IMG/VR virus record: IMGVR_UViG_3300046167_000014
Location: 1 to 37,841 of that record
DNA from: a virus
Direction: 5' to 3' (one strand)
DNA: 37,841 nt
Under the pieces are notes generated by a model. The model did not search any database, had not been told where the DNA came from, and worked only from the letters and a program-made list of their open reading frames with translations. The position numbers and the translations under genes were made by a program. Shown in pieces: positions 30,529 to 37,654 of the stretch (within the stretch, counting starts at the first letter, position 1; each line of letters begins with the position of its first letter).

Positions 30529-30864
30529 ATGGCACAGAATTTTAGACGATATAAGCTACAGGGCGTAGGCACAGCAGCAACTGACATCCCTGATGGCTCA
30601 GACTTTGATAGCAACGATACCATTGTAGGTATCCACATGACAAATACCACAGCCAACGCAATTACTGTAGAGGCTTACATTTCTAACGGTGGAACTAATC
30701 ACTATCTAATCAAAGGCGCACCTGTTGCCGCAGGTGGTGCTTTGCAACTGCTTGATGGTGGTGCAAAGATAGTAGTCCAAACAGGCGATAGGTTGTGGGT
30801 TAAATCAGACACAGCAGCATCCTTAGATTGCTGGGTATCTGCCGTTGATGACATCAGTGCATAA
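30529..30864 (+). CDS. Small virion-type protein (111 aa)
   Basis: Begins MAQNFRRYKLQGVGTAATDI and is mostly beta strand with small residues (IVGIHMTNTTANAITVEAYI, GDRLWVKSDTAASLDCWVSA). This order, 'R-Y-x-x-x-G-V-G-T ... D-T-I-V-G', is seen in small structural proteins in phage fibre regions. AGGAG precedes ATG 30529. Probably a decoration or fibre-adaptor protein, by context. Confidence 0.6.
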   Translation: MAQNFRRYKLQGVGTAATDIPDGSDFDSNDTIVGIHMTNTTANAITVEAYISNGGTNHYLIKGAPVAAGGALQLLDGGAKIVVQTGDRLWVKSDTAASLDCWVSAVDDISA

Positions 30865-30875
30865 GGGAGAGAACT

Positions 30876-31898
30876 ATGGGTTACATTGGTAATCAAGCAG
30901 CACAGGGCTTCAGCAGTATCCCCGCAAAGCAAGACCTGACTGGTGCTACTGGCACAACACTAACGCTCTCTCACGCTGTAGCTAGCCCAGAGGCTATTGA
31001 CCTGTACATCAATAACGTCCGTCAGGAGCCTACTGAGGCTTACTCAGGGAGGCACACAGTTACCCTCACAGGTTCTGTTGTGGCTACTGACGACATCTAT
31101 GTGGTCTATAACTCACTGGCTCGTCAGACTAGCACACACCCATCTAATCAAGCCCTGTCTGCTGCGTCTGCAACAATAACCGGCGACTTAACGGTTGACA
31201 CTAACACCCTCAAAGTTGACAGCACGAATAATCGAATTGGCGTGGGGACGACTTCGCCAGATAGACGCTTGCAAGTAAAATCTAACGAAAACAATGTGGC
31301 TAACACAACAATAGGTCTTGCCCCGTCTACAACCGAGAATGTGCAGGGTGGTTTAGGTGTTGGCTCTGGCGGTATTTTAGGCGTAAACGCAGTTAATACT
31401 ATTCAGTTTAGAATTGGCGGTACTGACGGTGATGGGGCAAGCGAGGTTGCTCGAATCGACACCAGCGGTAACGTGCTGATTGGTAAGACTACAAGTGATT
31501 TACAGACAGAAGGCATCCGCATACGTCCAAGTGAAGGTGGTGCGGCGACTATGCAGTTGCAGCAGGGGTTGGCGAAGTGTTGGTATTGTGTAGACGAAGC
31601 AGACCAGATTTTAGATGACAGTCTTGCTGTGAGCAGTCTTACAGACAATGGAGCAGCAGACCTATCTGCAAATATGGTGAGTAATTTTAACAACGCTTTT
31701 TATTCTCACGCTGGTTGTTCTGACAATGATGGAACAAACTATACCCGTGGTCCGGGCGGTTTTTACACTTATAGCGCAACTAGCACTACAACATCAGCGT
31801 ATAGGTGGATTACATGTGGCGGTTCAAGTGCAGGTAACGATGGATATTTGCGTGAACAAAGACATATGACGCAAATACATTTGGGAGACCTCGCATAA
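30876..31898 (+). CDS. Tail appendage / fibre protein (340 aa)
   Basis: The N-terminus MGYIGNQAAQGFSSIPAKQD, then ATGTTLTLSHAVASPEAIDL and NVRQEP is a beta-sandwich module that recurs, diverged, at the start of the 34250 gene (MPYIGKSPVGGGFHKLDNLT). The middle (TITGDLTVDTNTLKVDSTNN, GVGTTSPDRRLQVKS, IDTSGNVLIGKTT) is a fibre repeat common in phage side fibres. The C-terminal third (SSLTDNGAADLSANM) resembles the following gene and both end in GDLA, so the receptor-binding end may be exchanged. Ends overlap by one base with the next gene. Confidence 0.7.
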   Translation: MGYIGNQAAQGFSSIPAKQDLTGATGTTLTLSHAVASPEAIDLYINNVRQEPTEAYSGRHTVTLTGSVVATDDIYVVYNSLARQTSTHPSNQALSAASATITGDLTVDTNTLKVDSTNNRIGVGTTSPDRRLQVKSNENNVANTTIGLAPSTTENVQGGLGVGSGGILGVNAVNTIQFRIGGTDGDGASEVARIDTSGNVLIGKTTSDLQTEGIRIRPSEGGAATMQLQQGLAKCWYCVDEADQILDDSLAVSSLTDNGAADLSANMVSNFNNAFYSHAGCSDNDGTNYTRGPGGFYTYSATSTTTSAYRWITCGGSSAGNDGYLREQRHMTQIHLGDLA

Positions 31899-32287
31899 TG
31901 GCTGGTAAAATTATAGCAGACCAGATTGAACACAGCACCGCAGGTTCTCTGGATACAAGTTATGTGGTGAATGGTAGTGCGAAGGTTTGGGTTAATTTTT
32001 TAGGTGCAGGAACTGTTGCAATACGAGACAGTTACAATGCTGCATCTTTAACAGATAATGGCACAGGAAATTACACTATTACTAGCAGTTCCTCGATGGG
32101 AAATACGACTTATTCGTGTCAATCTACTGCTGGCAGAAATGCTGGTGACTTGTTAAATGCTAGTAATAATGAAGGTTCATATCCAAGAACTACATCTTCG
32201 CTTAGAACTGAGATTTGCCGCAGTAATTCTGATACGCAGTACGATGCAGGAACCGTAGAAATGGCGTGGATAGGAGACCTTGCCTGA
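31898..32287 (+). CDS. Small receptor-binding-type tail protein (129 aa)
   Basis: The domain KVWVNFLGAGTVAIRDSYNA, then ASLTDNGTGNYTITSSSSMG is a widespread tail-fibre tip fold (K-x-W-V-x-F ... I-x-x-S-x-N-x-x-S-x-T-D-N-G-T-G-x-Y). It begins MAGKIIADQIEHSTAGSLDT, a typical start for such one-domain tip proteins. It ends WIGDLA as the 30876 product ends LGDLA. It follows that gene without a gap, so the two probably work as a pair. Confidence 0.7.
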   Translation: MAGKIIADQIEHSTAGSLDTSYVVNGSAKVWVNFLGAGTVAIRDSYNAASLTDNGTGNYTITSSSSMGNTTYSCQSTAGRNAGDLLNASNNEGSYPRTTSSLRTEICRSNSDTQYDAGTVEMAWIGDLA

Positions 32288-32763
32288 TGACCCAGACACC
32301 ATCATTTCAAGGCACCCACCTGTTTGACAGGCTATGCTGGGCTAAAGAAAACCTAGAGGGTGTGCAGTCAGACTATCGTGTAGTCTATGAGGACAGCGTT
32401 GATGAGTGCGCTAAGATACTTGTGCCTGACCCTAACTGGATGGCGTGTGCGCTGCAAGGCGGTATCCTGCCTCCTGTGTGGGTGTATCACGAACTGGCAA
32501 AGGACGAAGCACAGCCTGATTTCAAGAAGCACACTCGTGGTTACTTGCTACACAACACTGAGCCTGTACCAGCGATGACTGAAGAAGAAGCGATTGAGTA
32601 CTTAATTCTCAAGGACTGCCCTGACTCAGTGTGGAAAACATATAACGAAGGCAACCGTCTAAAGATGGTTATCTGTAAGAAAGAACAACTACCTCAAACA
32701 AGAGAGTGGCGTAACGCTTGGAAGATTAGCGATGCCCTCTCTTTAACTGACCTAGCCGCATAG
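32287..32763 (+). CDS. Probable tail-fibre assembly protein (158 aa)
   Basis: ATG 32287 (one-base overlap with the previous stop) is preferred to 32266. It begins MTQTPSFQGTHLFDRLCWAK; the end carries CKKEQLPQTREWRNAWKISD. The LPxxRxxRNAW motif recurs as VPANRDFRGAWVLS at the start of the next gene, and this motif is common in small proteins beside phage fibres that act as assembly chaperones. Function is inferred from context and motif. Confidence 0.5.
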   Translation: MTQTPSFQGTHLFDRLCWAKENLEGVQSDYRVVYEDSVDECAKILVPDPNWMACALQGGILPPVWVYHELAKDEAQPDFKKHTRGYLLHNTEPVPAMTEEEAIEYLILKDCPDSVWKTYNEGNRLKMVICKKEQLPQTREWRNAWKISDALSLTDLAA

Positions 32764-32772
32764 GAGAAACAA

Positions 32773-33135
32773 ATGGTCAATACTTATATCGTAGATAAAG
32801 ACGGTAATCAGGCAGATGCCTCAACCGTAACAGTACCAGCCAACCGTGATTTCCGTGGGGCTTGGGTACTAAGTGGTGCAGTGATCTCAGAAGATATGGA
32901 CTCTGCACGTGACATCTTTAAGGACAAGGTGCGTGAAGCACGTGCGCCTTTGCTAGAAGCTAAGGACGTAGAGTTGATGAAAGCCCTAGAGACAGGTGCT
33001 GACACTACAGCTATTGCTGCTGCTAAGAACGCACTGCGTGATGCACCAGCTAATGCAGCTATTGCTTCAGCAACAACCATTACAGAACTTAAAGCTGCTT
33101 GGGATACATCAGTACTTGGTGCAAGCCCTTACTAA
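32773..33135 (+). CDS. Probable tail-fibre chaperone, DUF4376/TAC-like (120 aa)
   Basis: N-terminal VPANRDFRGAWVLSG, then DSARDIFKDKVREARAPLLE, a helix with KALETGADTTAIAAAKNALR, and DAPANAAIASATTITELKAA at the end. The helix-loop-helix pattern R-x-A-R ... L-R-D-A-P is that of small phage tail-fibre assembly or chaperone proteins next to fibre genes. Family name is uncertain. AGGAG-like GGAGAAACAA precedes ATG 32773. Confidence 0.55.
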   Translation: MVNTYIVDKDGNQADASTVTVPANRDFRGAWVLSGAVISEDMDSARDIFKDKVREARAPLLEAKDVELMKALETGADTTAIAAAKNALRDAPANAAIASATTITELKAAWDTSVLGASPY

Positions 33136-33147
33136 TAGGAGGCTATA

Positions 33148-34059
33148 ATGGCACTAAGTAAAATAGAAACAGGTAGTTTAAACTTTACGCCAGCTACCAA
33201 GGATGGAACCAAGAACCTCATCATCAACGGTGCGATGCAGGTGGCACAGCGGGGTACGAGTTTTACACCAAGTGGCGTAACGTATTGCTTAGATCGCTTT
33301 GCACATTACGCACCATCAGCACCATCTAACGCAGTTCAACAATCAACTGATGTGCCTTCCAGCGAGGGATTCCAATATAGTGTGCGAATGGACACTGTAG
33401 ATTTGAGACACGCTGTTGAGTTGCTTTCAAATGGTGAGGCGGGCATTTTCTACAATGGACAAAGATTAACCTTATCTTTCTGGGCCAAAACAGGATCAAG
33501 CACAAAATCAGCAACAATCAATTTTCGGTTTATAGATGGGACGGCGTTTGGCAATGTTAGTAGTGCGTTTTCAAGTTCAAATAACTCTATTGTAATTACA
33601 GATTCTTGGCAACGCTTTTCAATTCAATATACTGTAGATACAACTCCAACGGCATCACATTATGCTTGTGGTTTCAGCATAAGCGGCAGTGCCAACATTT
33701 TATACATCACAGGCGTACAACTAGAAGTAGGCGACACAGCCACGCCGTTTGAACACCGCAGCTATGGCGATGAGTTGGCTAAGTGTCAGCGGTACTGTTA
33801 TCGGCCTTTTATTACAACTGGAATAGATGACAGTCCTGAGTTGGGACACGTTAGATTTTATTCTACACGATATAGCACCAGTTCTGGTTACGGTTATATC
33901 ACATATCCAGTACCAATGCGTGCAGACCCCACTTTAACTTACTCAGTCGGAGGCGGCACAATTGACACTGATGATTCTAATTATGTTAAAGCACAATTAA
34001 AAGATTCAGATGACGTGGCATTTTATATTTATAACTTCCAAGCGGATGCAGAACTATGA
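33148..34059 (+). CDS. Tail appendage protein with jelly-roll-like domain (303 aa)
   Basis: Begins MALSKIETGSLNFTPATKDG, then NLIINGAMQVAQRGTSFTPS and CLDRF, a start very common in tail proteins of aquatic phages. The middle (RLTLSFWAKTGSSTKSATIN, DSWQRFSIQYTVD, ILYITGVQLEVGDTATPFEH) reads as a carbohydrate-binding-like jelly roll, followed by RSYGDELAKCQRYCYRP and a variable C-terminal domain. Probably host-surface binding. AGGAGG precedes the ATG. Confidence 0.7.
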   Translation: MALSKIETGSLNFTPATKDGTKNLIINGAMQVAQRGTSFTPSGVTYCLDRFAHYAPSAPSNAVQQSTDVPSSEGFQYSVRMDTVDLRHAVELLSNGEAGIFYNGQRLTLSFWAKTGSSTKSATINFRFIDGTAFGNVSSAFSSSNNSIVITDSWQRFSIQYTVDTTPTASHYACGFSISGSANILYITGVQLEVGDTATPFEHRSYGDELAKCQRYCYRPFITTGIDDSPELGHVRFYSTRYSTSSGYGYITYPVPMRADPTLTYSVGGGTIDTDDSNYVKAQLKDSDDVAFYIYNFQADAEL

Positions 34060-34250
34060 TTATTGTTAGCGCAAAATATTTATACGCTGAAGATGGTGCA
34101 ACTAAGACCCGTATTCAGTTGAACTTAGGCACAAATGATGCTGGTGACACCACATACAAGCACATACCTATTGCCACAAACAGTAACGATTATGTTGAAA
34201 TAATGGATATGGTAGAAGCTGGCGAACTAACAATACAGGAGGCAGACTAA
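34056..34250 (+). CDS. Small protein in tail-appendage cluster (64 aa)
   Basis: Starts at an ATGA overlap with the jelly-roll gene and ends in TAATG with the next. MIIVSAKYLYAEDGATKTRI, then a polar middle and an acidic helical end (VEIMDMVEAGELTIQEAD). The end resembles the C-terminal 'MVxAGxLxIxxAD' piece of small fibre-associated proteins. Likely an assembly helper; no firm family. Confidence 0.5.
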   Translation: MIIVSAKYLYAEDGATKTRIQLNLGTNDAGDTTYKHIPIATNSNDYVEIMDMVEAGELTIQEAD

Positions 34251-34615
34251 TGCCCTATATCGGCAAATCCCCAGTAGGCGGTGGGTTCCACAAGCTGGAC
34301 AACCTGACTGCCTCTGCTACAGATACCTACGCTTTGACGCTAGGTTCTGCGGCATACTATCCAGAGACTGCTAACCAACTGCTAGTCTCTCTCAACGGTG
34401 TGATCCAAGCACCACAAGACAGCTTCACAGTATCAGGCAGCAACCTAGTATTTGACAGCGCACTCACAGCCAGCGACAGCATTGACTTTGTTGTGGCTCT
34501 TGGTGATGTGCTGGGTGTGGGTGCTGTTACTGACGGTGCTATTACTACAGCTAAGATTGCTAATCAAGCTGTCACTATGAATAAGCTGGCTACGTCAGGC
34601 ACATTGCCAGCATAG
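34250..34615 (+). CDS. Tail appendage protein, N-terminal module (truncated)
   Basis: 121 residues: MPYIGKSPVGGGFHKLDNLT, a beta-sandwich domain (NQLLVSLNGVIQAPQDSFTV, SDSIDFVVALGDVLGVGAVT), then DGAITTAKIANQAVTMNKLA and TSGTLPA. The last part normally runs into 'LPALDGSNLTGV' and a tip domain. Here TAG at 34613-34615 interrupts it, and the expected continuation is found scrambled in 34616-35107. It is a diverged relative of the 30876 gene product at the N-terminus. Confidence 0.65.
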   Translation: MPYIGKSPVGGGFHKLDNLTASATDTYALTLGSAAYYPETANQLLVSLNGVIQAPQDSFTVSGSNLVFDSALTASDSIDFVVALGDVLGVGAVTDGAITTAKIANQAVTMNKLATSGTLPA

Positions 34616-35107
34616 ATGGCTCCAACCTGACTGGCGTGGTGTTGCTGGTATTACATCAAGCAGCACAAGCGGCACAGCGTTAAGCATTGATGCCAATAAC
34701 ATTGTGACTACGCCAAGCAAACCAATCGTTTCAGGGCTAGCAGTTCACACTAACGCTGCAACATAGTCAAGTTAGCGGTAACAGGTTGGTCAACAGTAGA
34801 TGTCACATGTAGGTAATTGTTTACACAATCTACGGAAGATTTACTGCGCCTGTTACTGGTGTTTATCATTTTCTGTTATCAGCGAACGTACAGTCTACGA
34901 TATTGCGCTATGATATCGAAAATATGGCAAGTACATCATGACGATAGGTTCTCAAGTGTGTTCTTTCAACGATTATAGTGAATTACACATAGTCTTGTCT
35001 AAATCTACTTAAGCTAATGATGAAATCTCTTTCACGTTGGGTACGAACCAGTCAACAATCGGTGAACAATGCATTTCAGCGGTTACTTGGTATCATAGGA
35101 GACAGAT
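34616..35107 (+). pseudogene. Scrambled C-terminal part of the tail appendage gene (C1q-like tip)
   Basis: No frame is open for long, yet fragments in different frames read DGSNLTGV, GITSSSTSGTALSIDANNIV, TTPSKPIVSG, YTIYGRFTAPVTGVYHFLLS and DEISFTLGTNQSTIGEQ. RFTAPVxGxYxF followed by GTN near the end is the pattern of C1q-like tips on phage fibres. At least four or five indels are needed to join the pieces. This is the most damaged stretch of the window. Confidence 0.6.
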
Positions 35108-35613
35108 ATGGCACTTATAAAATTAAACAATCAGTCTCTCACGGCAGTCTCTGCGTTACCGCTATTCGTAGTGGTAGTGTGTTGCAAGTTGTAAACTCTG
35201 GGATTATGAACACTGTCAACGCAAACACAACTTCATCTAGTTACACTGCTACTGGTTTGTTTGTAAATATAACCCCGCTTTATGCTAACAGTAAAATTCT
35301 AATCCTGTGTACTGCTCAAATGAATTATTATAATGGGAGTGCTAACAGTTGGTTTGACGCAACAATATTTAGAATTGTCGACGGTGTTTCTACAGACCTT
35401 GCTTCACCATCTTCAAATGGCTTGAGTGGTCATAACAATGACACTGCAACTGATGTTCATGTTCCCAATCACATTTCAGTTCAAGACACGCCAGCAACAA
35501 CAAGCGCAATTAGGTATGAATACTACTTTAAAAGAAGAACTGGCACTGCAACTTTAAGAGTGAACTCTGATGGTCACGGTTTAAACATGACTGCTATGGA
35601 AATCGCTGGCTGA
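35108..35613 (+). CDS. Tail appendage protein (one apparent base loss)
   Basis: ATG 35108 with AGGAG upstream starts MALIKLNNQSLTAVSALP, the standard start of many short phage tip proteins. After about 17 codons the frame fails and the protein continues in the -1 frame as AIRSGSVLQVVNSGIMNTVN through FVNITPLYANSKILILCTAQ to MTAMEIAG at 35613. One missing base near 35157-35160 explains it. The open frame from 35017 that contains the body starts in unrelated upstream sequence. The body is a beta-rich tip domain. Confidence 0.65.
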
Positions 35614-35817
35614 TGAAACTAGAACAGTCAATCACCCCAGAACTCAAAGTAGCCCTAGAACTAGAAGCACACGAAAAAGAATGTGCAATTCGCTATGCGG
35701 CTGTTGGAGATAAACTAGAAAGCCTTGATAAACGCTTGTGGCGTCTAGAAGCAATGATAATGGGGTCAACGGTAATTCATCGTTGGCCTCGCAGCGTCTT
35801 TACTTATGAAGGTATAA
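35613..35817 (+). CDS. Coiled coil plus membrane span, lysis-type protein (one extra base)
   Basis: Begins MKLEQSITPELKVALELEAH, then a coiled coil (KLESLDKRLWRLEAMIMGS). In the frame as read it runs into VIHRWPRSV and fuses with the next gene. Dropping one base near 35780 gives STVFIVGLAASLLMKV and a stop at 35815-35817, i.e. a 67-residue protein with a C-terminal membrane span, a form common among small holin/haemolysin-like phage proteins. The long 154-residue frame is therefore probably an artefact of the shift. Confidence 0.55.
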
Positions 35818-35819
35818 TT

Positions 35820-36077
35820 ATGGGAAAGAATATAGTTGGAGTAGATAAGGACGAGGATACTCTAAAAAAGATTAGCAGACAGCTAGGCATGGAAGCTACT
35901 AAGGTACACAAGGGTACTAAGGGTACTGGTGTAAAACCTCAAAAAGTTGTTAAGTCCTCTAAAAAGTATACTAAGACACCTATAGCTAAGAAGACTTACA
36001 AAAAGCAGTACGACACCAAGAAGAAGAAGAAGAAAGATGATGGTCTACTAGGTAGTATTACTAAATATTTCAAATAG
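35820..36077 (+). CDS. Lys-rich small protein (85 aa)
   Basis: Begins MGKNIVGVDKDEDTLKKISR at ATG 35820, two bases after the repaired stop of the previous gene, with GAAGG shortly upstream. A short structured N-terminus is followed by a long Lys-rich tail with TKTPIAKKTYKKQYDTKKKK and a hydrophobic end (GLLGSITKYFK) that could be amphipathic. It is in the same frame as the 35613 gene as read. Function unknown. Confidence 0.5.
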   Translation: MGKNIVGVDKDEDTLKKISRQLGMEATKVHKGTKGTGVKPQKVVKSSKKYTKTPIAKKTYKKQYDTKKKKKKDDGLLGSITKYFK

Positions 36078-36086
36078 GGGAACCAT

Positions 36087-36587
36087 ATGGAACCGATCAG
36101 TACTGCCCTAGCTGGGATTGCACTTGTTAAACAGAGTGTAGACTTTATTAAGACACACATTAACACTGTTCAAGATATTGGACAAATAGCAAGCCAGATT
36201 GATGACCTGTTTACAGGTGAGAAACAAGTCCAACAAGCCCGCAACAAGAAGGCTGGGGGTGGACTTGGAGATCAGTTTGGGGTAGATACTGTAGCTAAGG
36301 AAATGATAGATGCTAAACTCGCAGCAGAAAAGTTGCAGGAAGTAGCTACTATGGTTGACATGAGGTTTGGTCATGGCACTTGGAAGAGTATACTGGCTGA
36401 ACGTGCTAAGAGATTACAGGAACAACGAGAAGCTGAAGCTAAGGCTAGGCGAGAGATGATACGGAAAGCCAAGGAGTTTGAAGACACCATGAAAACCGTT
36501 GGGTTAGTTACAGCTATCCTAGCAGTAGCCCTAGGTCTTCTTATAACCGTTATGGTTTCTGTAGCGAAAGCGATAAGTTATGTTTAA
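36087..36587 (+). CDS. Conserved marine-phage protein with C-terminal membrane span (166 aa)
   Basis: MEPISTALAGIALVKQSVDF, then IGQIASQIDDLFTGEKQVQQ, GLGDQFGVDTVAKEMIDAKL and MVDMRFGHGTWKSILAERAK form a block order I recognise from many aquatic podo- and myoviruses, but no function is known to me. A long Arg/Glu-rich coiled coil precedes a membrane span (about residues 138-160). The layout suggests a virion- or lysis-associated membrane protein. Overlaps the next gene by eight bases. Confidence 0.6.
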   Translation: MEPISTALAGIALVKQSVDFIKTHINTVQDIGQIASQIDDLFTGEKQVQQARNKKAGGGLGDQFGVDTVAKEMIDAKLAAEKLQEVATMVDMRFGHGTWKSILAERAKRLQEQREAEAKARREMIRKAKEFEDTMKTVGLVTAILAVALGLLITVMVSVAKAISYV

Positions 36588-36783
36588 AACACTAGTACTA
36601 GCTTGCAGCCTGTCTGTACCTACGGATTGCTGGGAGTTTCACGATACACGTGGCCCCTATCCCACATATGAACTATGTCAGAAAAGAGCCTACGTAATGG
36701 GCAACGACATCATGACTATGCAGGGTAGAGATTTAAGACCTAAGATGTTTAAGTGTCTTCCACTAAAGGGACAACAGCTATGA
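36580..36783 (+). CDS. Small Cys-containing, possibly exported protein (67 aa)
   Basis: Begins MFKTLVLACSLSVPTDCWEF; the short hydrophobic start with a Cys at position 9 looks like a weak signal or lipoprotein sequence. Four cysteines (residues 9, 17, 33, 59) could form disulphides outside the cytoplasm. Set in the lysis region, it might be an outer spanin-like or periplasmic partner, but the lipobox is not convincing. Confidence 0.45.
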   Translation: MFKTLVLACSLSVPTDCWEFHDTRGPYPTYELCQKRAYVMGNDIMTMQGRDLRPKMFKCLPLKGQQL

Positions 36784-36986
36784 GCGTAGAAACTTTCCTT
36801 AAGTGGAAGATACTACCACGCTTCATGATGCTGTGTAGTACTGTGATGTCTTGGAGATGTGCAGAGTGGTTTATGGCTCTAGAGGTTCCTACGGCTGCAC
36901 AGTCAGCCTTTGTATCAGTAGTAATGGGTGTAATGACAGGTGTGTTCGGCATCTGGATGGGGCATGAGCATAAGGATAATAAGTAA
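36780..36986 (+). CDS. Two-span membrane protein, holin-like (68 aa)
   Basis: ATG 36780 overlaps the previous stop in ATGA and is preferred to 36753. The product begins MSVETFLKWKILPRFMMLCS and has two membrane spans (about residues 13-30 and 42-60: FVSVVMGVMTGVFGIWMG) with a charged end HEHKDNK. The sequence type is one I know from marine T7-like phages near lysis genes. A holin or anti-holin role fits the topology but is not proven. Confidence 0.55.
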   Translation: MSVETFLKWKILPRFMMLCSTVMSWRCAEWFMALEVPTAAQSAFVSVVMGVMTGVFGIWMGHEHKDNK

Positions 36987-37189
36987 TGCAGGAACACTAT
37001 AAGAACACCGCAGACTATATTGAGCGTAAGCTACTAGGTAAACCTGAGGGTTATCCAGTGTGGATGAAGTTCTCAGACTGTCAGGCTGTTTACGAGCTAC
37101 TACACCAAGCTGTAGAAGATGGTAAGGCTGAGCTAAAACCATTATATGATCGTTTTGCTACTCAGTACAAACCCCAAGATGTAGCATGA
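36986..37189 (+). CDS. Hypothetical helical protein (67 aa)
   Basis: Starts with a one-base overlap (TAATG) and begins MQEHYKNTADYIERKLLGKP; continues WMKFSDCQAVYELLHQAVED. Helical and soluble, no membrane span. Found between membrane proteins of the lysis region. No family recognised. Confidence 0.5.
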   Translation: MQEHYKNTADYIERKLLGKPEGYPVWMKFSDCQAVYELLHQAVEDGKAELKPLYDRFATQYKPQDVA

Positions 37190-37335
37190 CATACCCTATG
37201 ATGTGGGATATGCACAACCATACAACTGAAGAACAAGCTAAGAGCAACAAGGAGAAGCAGGATGCTTCAAGCACTGATAGGCCCAGTAACTGGACTTCTA
37301 GACAAGTTCATAGAAGACAAGGATCAGAAGAATAA
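37186..37335 (+). CDS. Possible small ORF overlapping the holin start
   Basis: ATG 37186 overlaps the previous stop in ATGA and opens 49 codons beginning MTYPMMWDMHNHTTEEQAKS. Its first half lies in a 72-base gap that would otherwise be empty; the second half is read out of frame from the holin gene. The ATGA coupling supports it, the overlap of 74 bases argues against the full length. Confidence 0.3.
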   Translation: MTYPMMWDMHNHTTEEQAKSNKEKQDASSTDRPSNWTSRQVHRRQGSEE

Positions 37336-37633
37336 GTTAGCCTTTGAGCTTGCTACTATGGCTGACAACCATGCTCAGGAATTAGCTAAGGGTCAGATAG
37401 AAATAAACAAGGCCGAAGCTGCTTCAGGCTCGCTCTTTAAGGGTGGTTGGAGACCGTGTATTGGGTGGGTGTGTGGGGCAGCTTTTGCCTATCACTTCGT
37501 TTTACAGCCCATCCTGCTCTTTGTAGTAGCCTTAACAGGCACTACCCTACCTCCCCTACCAGAATTTGACATGGGGACGCTGATGCCAGTCCTAGGCGGG
37601 ATGCTAGGGGCTAGGGTCACTACGAAGCTTTGA
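37262..37633 (+). CDS. Holin, 3-TM gene-transfer-agent type
   Basis: 123 residues. MLQALIGPVTGLLDKFIEDK is followed by a helix (KLAFELATMADNHAQELAKG QIEINKAEA), then SLFKGGWRPCIGWVCGAAFA and FVLQPILLFVVALTGTTLPP; the GWRPxxGWxCxxxFxY signature marks the three-span holins known from gene transfer agents and many marine phages (GTA_holin_3TM). It would permeabilise the inner membrane so that the lysozyme encoded next can act. AAGGAG precedes the ATG. Confidence 0.82.
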   Translation: MLQALIGPVTGLLDKFIEDKDQKNKLAFELATMADNHAQELAKGQIEINKAEAASGSLFKGGWRPCIGWVCGAAFAYHFVLQPILLFVVALTGTTLPPLPEFDMGTLMPVLGGMLGARVTTKL

Positions 37634-37654
37634 GAAATATAAAGGCGTATCTAA

